A stretch of 18,542 nt of DNA from Deltaproteobacteria bacterium. Lineage in GTDB: Bacteria > Desulfobacterota > JAENJC01. Position 1 is the stretch's first letter. Every line of letters begins with the position of its first letter. The translations under genes were made by a program, and so were the position numbers. Location of the stretch: assembly GCA_016844545.1 (NCBI GenBank), contig JAENJC010000009.1, positions 1 through 18,542 of the forward strand, given 5' to 3'. Positions 15,272 to 18,542 of this stretch are shown piece by piece. The notes under the pieces were generated by a model. It saw only the letters and a list, made by a program, of their open reading frames with translations, made no database searches and was not told the DNA's origin.

Positions 15272-15661
15272 ATGCAAAAGGGAATAAGGATTCTTCTATT
15301 ACTCTCTCTGTCGCATCTTGGCATCTTTGCTTCAAGCGGGTTTTGCGAATCTGACGTAATAGAGGTCGACTGTGCTTCTACAAACCCGGCATCCATTGTC
15401 AGCATCAAAGAATACGCATTTGAGCCGACTATAGCGACAATTAAGGCAGGCGAAGTGATAAAATGGGTTAACGACGGTTCATCAAGCCATATGATTACAA
15501 GTGGAAATCCTGGAGATAAGGATGCCGGCTCGGTTTTTGCGCTGGGCTTTATCACTCCAAAAAAAATCAAGTGTCTCCAGTTCCAGAAACCGGGCAGCTA
15601 TATTTACCACTGCAGGCCTCACGGCAACCTGATGAAGGGCGCAAGCGTTATTGTCGAGTAA
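15272..15661 (+). CDS. Secreted type I (blue) copper protein, plastocyanin/azurin-like
   Basis: 129 residues with a signal peptide (MQKGIRILLLLSLSHLGIFA, cleavage around residue 24-26). The cupredoxin domain has IKEYAFEPTIATIKAGEVIKW, then the four classical copper ligands: His73 in SSHMI, Cys114, His117 and Met121 in the C-terminal loop YHCRPHGNLMKG. The spacing C-x2-H-x3-M is close to plastocyanin-type loops. It probably serves as a periplasmic one-electron carrier. An extra Cys34 and Cys101 could form a disulfide. GGAGGAG lies close before the ATG. Its redox partner is unknown; the oxidase-like protein at 5847 is a possible but unproven acceptor. Confidence 0.93.
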   Translation: MQKGIRILLLLSLSHLGIFASSGFCESDVIEVDCASTNPASIVSIKEYAFEPTIATIKAGEVIKWVNDGSSSHMITSGNPGDKDAGSVFALGFITPKKIKCLQFQKPGSYIYHCRPHGNLMKGASVIVE

Positions 15662-15765
15662 GGAGCACGCCTTTATTTGTTCCAGCCATGACAAGACTCG
15701 CACATATCTCAAGACCAGAATCAGGCCCTTTGAAAAATAGATTTCGTGAGTAGACCGGCTTCCTC

Positions 15766-16065
15766 TTACATAATTGCCTTGTCGCCTATATTATCATATG
15801 CACTCTTGAAGTAATCCTCGAGAGTCTCTCCCTTCTCATTCTTGACAACAAAAGGTACTCCCTGTAACTCCTGCAAACAAAAGGCGCCTGCTAAAAGGTC
15901 CTTCATATTGTCTTTATTCTCTTCCCTCTGCTCTTTAGTTAGAATCATTTTTTCAGGGAAGGGAAACTTGTTTCCGATCGCCCTTTTTAATTCATCCCTG
16001 CCCTGCCTTAAAGTTAACTCAATTTTACCACCCGGCAACTCTCTTTCCAGAAATACTAACAGCAT
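15766..16065 (-). CDS. Hypothetical protein
   Basis: About 99 residues, not recognised. It is charged and helix-rich (ELTLRQGRDELKRAIGNKF, LTKEQREENKDNMKDLLAGAF), without signal peptide or membrane segments. The ATG at 16065 follows GGGGGAT at a fitting distance. Another ATG at 16077 would add four residues but has no Shine-Dalgarno. It is the only minus-strand gene between two plus-strand genes, and its upstream region holds a perfect AT-rich palindrome. The normal-looking amino-acid composition supports a real gene, but without a homologue I am only moderately sure. Confidence 0.55.
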   Translation of the reverse strand: MLLVFLERELPGGKIELTLRQGRDELKRAIGNKFPFPEKMILTKEQREENKDNMKDLLAGAFCLQELQGVPFVVKNEKGETLEDYFKSAYDNIGDKAIM

Positions 16066-16079
16066 GTTATCCCCCATAT

Positions 16080-16098
16080 ATAAAAAATGATTTTTTAT
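16080..16098. repeat. AT-rich palindrome upstream of the minus-strand hypothetical
   Basis: ATAAAAAAT-G-ATTTTTTAT is a perfect 9-bp inverted repeat around one central base, starting 3 nt upstream of the ATG at 16077. It could be a bidirectional terminator-like or promoter element; only the symmetry is seen. Confidence 0.45.
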
Positions 16099-16205
16099 CT
16101 TAACTCAACTAACCAGTGATATTCAATAATTTTCATAGGGAGGAAGAAAGATGTTTTTTAAGATTTTAAATAGATTTTGTGGAGTGAAAAGGGATATATA
16201 AGAAG

Positions 16206-16324
16206 AAAGTACCAGACAGACCGCTTTTTTCTAATCCGTCGTCTCTTTTGAGCCGTTTAAGTGGGGTTAGCACCGATCGGATGAGTAAATATACATTTAC
16301 TAACGCTGGCCTTCTGGTACCTTT
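16206..16324 (+). other. Dyad-closed 119-nt element: structured RNA or MITE-like candidate
   Basis: AAAGTACCAGA (16206-16216) is inverted at TCTGGTACCTTT (16313-16324), 11 of 12 positions with one bulge. Nested within are GGTTAGC (16265-16271) against GCTGGCC (16305-16311), which pairs only with two G-U pairs and so favours a plus-strand RNA, and a perfect 7-bp hairpin AGTAAAT-ATAC-ATTTACT (16284-16301). ATCCG/CGGAT (16234-16238, 16278-16282) could cross these as a pseudoknot. No gene was found in 16099-16469: the remainder is AT-rich DNA plus one copy of the 57-bp repeat. No known RNA family was recognised. Confidence 0.4.
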
Positions 16325-16367
16325 GATTCTATTTTACCACCATATAAAATCTTTGCAACCGGCAACA

Positions 16368-16424
16368 TGAAAAAGAAGGACGGGCTGGAAATGATTTTTC
16401 AAGAGTTGCCCCCAGTTGTTTGCC
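16368..16424. repeat. 57-bp direct repeat, left copy (flanks fic)
   Basis: 54 of 57 positions match 17798-17854, exactly 1430 bp away in the same orientation. The mismatches are three single substitutions. The core reads AAAAAGAAGGACGGGC, then GGAAATGATTTTTCAAGA, then CCCCAGTTGTTTGCC. The reverse strand of the end (CTGGGG...CAAG...CTTG) resembles sequences seen beside REP-associated (Y1) transposase genes, from recall. Confidence 0.85.
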
Positions 16425-16469
16425 GCTAAAACTGGTCTAAATTGGGTCTCAAAGCGTTTCAACGTCCTC

Positions 16470-17585
16470 CTAATCCGGCCAAAATATTTCGTAACTTACG
16501 CTCCTTCCTCCTCCTGGCCTTCTGCGAATCATGCCGAGTTGCAGCAGATGCTCGATTTCTCTGAATGCTGTGGCACGGCTCACTTTTGTCATGGAGACGT
16601 ACTTTCTCGTTGTAAGACCTCCTTCGAAGCCTCCACTCCCGGCATCAAGGAGGCGGTTCACGACCTTTCTTTGTCTATTGGAGAGTGTTAACCCGGCATA
16701 CTTATTCCAGAAACGGGCCTTATCGAGTACGGTGGAAAGGGTCTTTTCAGATCCTTCAATGGCCCTTGAAAAGCAGCCAAGGAACCATGACAGCCATTCT
16801 GTAATATCGCCGTCTCCCTTCTGACATCTTTCAAGGACACGGTAGTAGTCGTCCCTATCGGTCATGATCTGGGCTGACAGGCTGTAGTAACGGAAAGGCT
16901 GCCTATCATCCTGGGCAATCGCCATATCGGTGATTGCTCTGGCAATTCTTCCGTTGCCATCTTCATAAGGGTGGATGGTAACAAGCCAGAAGTGGGCGAT
17001 AGCAGCCCTGATCAGACCTTCCGTCTTTCCTCTTTCCACTTTCCACCAAGAGAGAAAACGGTTTACCTCTTTGCCCACCTGCTCAGACGGCGGGGCCTCA
17101 AAGTGGACTGCTTCCCGTCCCACAGGACCTGACACAACACGCATTGGTTCAAGGCCACGCCATTTCCCTACCTTAATTTCGTGCATCCCCGAATAGCCAG
17201 TGGGAAACAGCGCGGCGTGCCAACCGTGAAGCCTCTTTACTGTGAGCGGCTCATTAAAGTTCCGGGTTGCATCAAGAAGTACGGTGATGAGTCCATCCAC
17301 TTGCCTGTCAACACTGAGTCCTGCGGCTGGCAAGCCAAGCCTGCGAGCCACCGAAGAGCGCACCGATGCCCTGGAAAGATTCTCTCCCTCTATAGCTGTG
17401 GTCTTCACGGCCTCCTCAACAACTATTTCCGCTTGTGCCTCTTCCCCCAGCTTCAGGCCAAGGGATGAGACCTGGTTAAGCAATCTACCCTGGCGCATAC
17501 GGCAGTCGCTGATCACAGAAAGCAAAGCACCCGGATCCCAGCGGAACAACGTCCAGTCTGGATGTTGCCATATATACCGAGACAT
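16470..17585 (-). CDS. Fic-domain protein with C-terminal winged helix
   Basis: 371 residues. Fic enzymes transfer AMP or other phosphate-containing groups from nucleotides to protein hydroxyls. The catalytic motif is HPYEDGNGR (205-213), with His205 intact. An N-terminal TTAIEGE (62-68) fits the inhibitory (S/T)xxxE(G/N) motif, putting the autoinhibitory Glu66 in an N-terminal helix; the enzyme is therefore probably self-restrained. The N-terminus (WQHPDW) resembles the DUF4172 region often fused to Fic. A winged helix at about 300-371 (TTRKYVSMTKVSRATAFREIEHLLQLGMI) suggests DNA binding or autoregulation. The ATG at 17585 has AGGAG 7 nt upstream and a perfect consensus promoter. The gene is bracketed by 57-bp direct repeats. 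Fic genes of this build often sit in type I restriction-modification loci. Confidence 0.95.
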   Translation of the reverse strand: MSRYIWQHPDWTLFRWDPGALLSVISDCRMRQGRLLNQVSSLGLKLGEEAQAEIVVEEAVKTTAIEGENLSRASVRSSVARRLGLPAAGLSVDRQVDGLITVLLDATRNFNEPLTVKRLHGWHAALFPTGYSGMHEIKVGKWRGLEPMRVVSGPVGREAVHFEAPPSEQVGKEVNRFLSWWKVERGKTEGLIRAAIAHFWLVTIHPYEDGNGRIARAITDMAIAQDDRQPFRYYSLSAQIMTDRDDYYRVLERCQKGDGDITEWLSWFLGCFSRAIEGSEKTLSTVLDKARFWNKYAGLTLSNRQRKVVNRLLDAGSGGFEGGLTTRKYVSMTKVSRATAFREIEHLLQLGMIRRRPGGGRSVSYEIFWPD

Positions 17586-17617
17586 TTATCTCTCCTATCG
17601 ACTCAAAATATGAAGCG

Positions 17618-17646
17618 ATTATATTCAGGATTTGCCTCATTGTCAA
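17618..17646 (-). promoter_or_regulatory. Perfect consensus sigma-70 promoter of fic
   Basis: On the minus strand TTGACA (17646-17641) is followed by a 17-nt spacer and TATAAT (17623-17618): both hexamers 6/6 with optimal spacing. It lies about 33-60 nt upstream of the fic ATG and reads straight into it. Confidence 0.85.
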
Positions 17647-17677
17647 TAAATTCTACGAAACCATGTCAGTGGGAACG

Positions 17678-17729
17678 ACCGGCAATGGCATTCATCTTAT
17701 GTCCTCGCCCTATGATTGCCGATGCCGGT
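17678..17729. repeat. Inverted repeat between fic and the ATPase gene
   Basis: ACCGGCAATGGCA (17678-17690) and TGCCGATGCCGGT (17717-17729) are inverted copies at 11 of 13 positions around a 26-nt centre. It lies upstream of both divergent genes and may be a regulatory dyad or an element end. Nothing else coding is convincing in the 290-nt gap apart from the fic promoter and repeats. Confidence 0.4.
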
Positions 17730-17751
17730 TATCTTGCCAGGCTGCTCATAT

Positions 17752-17818
17752 TTTGGGATTGTTTTGTAATATGAAAATGTGTTATCTTTCAGCAGGTTGA
17801 AAAAGAAGGACGGGCGGG
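17752..17818 (+). repeat. Dispersed repeat, copy 3 (leader of AAA ATPase gene)
   Basis: Relatives lie at 4664-4702 (31/39) and 15174-15240 (about 54/67). It runs directly into the right copy of the 57-bp repeat, so here the two repeat types form one composite block ending about 20 nt before the ATPase start. It contains TTGTTT-N17-TTATCT as a possible weak promoter. Confidence 0.5.
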
Positions 17819-17854
17819 AAATGATTTTTCAAGACTTGACCCCAGTTGTTTGCC
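17798..17854. repeat. 57-bp direct repeat, right copy (flanks fic)
   Basis: This is the partner of 16368-16424, with three substitutions. It lies between the fic promoter region and the AAA ATPase gene, whose GGAGGG ribosome binding site begins 9 nt after it. Confidence 0.85.
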
Positions 17855-17875
17855 CATCGAGTGGAGGGCGTGTAA

Positions 17876-18542
17876 ATGGCAGACTCATTGGATAAGTTGA
17901 CAATTCGGGGGTTCAAGTCCATCCGGGCCTTGGAGAAATTTGAACTCAAGGACCTAAACGTCTTCATTGGCGGCAACGGCTCCGGCAAGAGCAATCTGGT
18001 CGAATTCTTTCGGCTGCTGCGAAAGATCATTGACGGCAACCTTAATGAATACATTCGCTTTGGCGGCGGTGTCAGTGATTTCCTTTTCAATGGCCGCAAA
18101 GTGACGTCGCAAATGGAATTCGAGACGCTCTTTGGCCCTCGTGGTTATCGCTTCAACATTAAACCAGGACCTTCGGAAAACTGTTTGCTTACAGAAGAAG
18201 CCCGCTACTACAAACATGGAACCTCCGGGTGGTGGATTCTGGGTGACAGTCCGGACGGCAAGTCTTTGCTTGTCAAGGAAGCAAAAAGTGATTCATCGGA
18301 CAGCAAATACAGCAGTCCGGTTTATGAGGCGATTTCATCATGGCAGATCTATCACTTCCATGATACCAGCGCCACAGCAGCGATGAGGCATTATGAAATA
18401 ACCCAGGACAATAAGGTGTTGCGCTTCGATGCCGCTAACATTGCTCCTTATCTGCTGCTGCTCAGAATCGAGCACCCGGATGCGTATCGGGAAGTCCTGG
18501 ACTCGGTGCGACTGGTGATGCCCTTTTTCGATGACTTTCTTC
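17876..18542 (+). CDS. AAA-family ATPase (RecF/SMC/OLD-like, AAA_15/AAA_21 type), 3'-truncated by window edge
   Basis: The frame is open to the last base, giving the first 222 residues. The N-terminus reads LDKLTIRGFKSIRALEKFELKDLNVFIG, with the Walker A motif GGNGSGKSN at about 32-40, the layout of ABC-type ATPases related to RecF, SMC heads and OLD nucleases. Further signature, Walker B and any nuclease domain lie outside the window. GGAGGG (17863-17868) sits 7 nt before the ATG. Proteins of this build are frequent in antiphage defence loci, often with a DUF4276 or TOPRIM partner; that is known of the family, and whether it holds here cannot be seen. The gene is divergent from fic and preceded by a composite repeat block. 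Confidence 0.9.
   Translation, partial: MADSLDKLTIRGFKSIRALEKFELKDLNVFIGGNGSGKSNLVEFFRLLRKIIDGNLNEYIRFGGGVSDFLFNGRKVTSQMEFETLFGPRGYRFNIKPGPSENCLLTEEARYYKHGTSGWWILGDSPDGKSLLVKEAKSDSSDSKYSSPVYEAISSWQIYHFHDTSATAAMRHYEITQDNKVLRFDAANIAPYLLLLRIEHPDAYREVLDSVRLVMPFFDDFL

Noticed and set aside
16231..16311. Integron attC site
   Set aside because: GTTAGC and CTAAC occur, but the required RYYYAAC/GTTRRRY ends and order are not met, and no integrase is present.
17954..18217. Minus-strand open frames opposite the last gene
   Set aside because: The plus strand carries an uninterrupted AAA ATPase with Walker A to the window edge, which explains them as shadows.

Overview
The window looks like chromosomal DNA of a Gram-negative bacterium. 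Kdo (LPS) synthesis genes, several Sec-type signal peptides and Shine-Dalgarno-led genes with some TTG starts all fit this. Gene content and order (pyrG-kdsA-kdsD, dprA-smg-topA, a divergent heme-copper oxidase-like protein, a cupredoxin) would suit a Nitrospirota- or Desulfobacterota-like anaerobe or microaerophile, but that placement is inference. I saw no tRNA, rRNA or CRISPR array.

Layout. (1) 1-852, plus strand: 3' part of a tandem universal stress protein gene. Its TAG stop interlocks with the TAG stop of the convergent minus-strand operon. (2) 4592-849, minus strand: pyrG (CTP synthase), kdsA (Kdo-8-P synthase), a small secreted protein, kdsD (arabinose-5-P isomerase with CBS pair). 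CTP and Kdo-8-P are both needed to make CMP-Kdo, so the operon is metabolically coherent; kdsC and the lpt genes are not in view. (3) 4664-5034: a dispersed-repeat copy followed by a decayed N-terminal fragment of a type I restriction-modification methyltransferase (HsdM). (4) 5087-9707, plus strand: a Crp/Fnr-family regulator whose stop overlaps the start of a 12-helix heme-copper oxidase-like protein. That protein keeps the heme histidines but appears to lack the helix VII His-His copper ligands. A periplasmic binding protein and a LysM envelope protein follow. (5) 9730-13864: dprA, smg (DUF494) and topA, a widely conserved neighbourhood, ending in a strong hairpin. (6) 13909-16077: a SAM methyltransferase, a small conserved protein, a secreted blue-copper protein and a small hypothetical on the minus strand. 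(7) 16078-18542: an accessory region with a dyad-rich 120-nt element, a Fic protein (AMP-transferase family) under a perfect consensus sigma-70 promoter, and the start of an AAA-family ATPase that runs off the window. A 57-bp direct repeat flanks fic.

The most unusual signals are the oxidase-like protein with an altered copper site next to its regulator, a repeat family found ahead of three unrelated plus-strand genes (HsdM remnant, cupredoxin, AAA ATPase), and the repeat-bracketed fic cassette beside a possible structured RNA or MITE.
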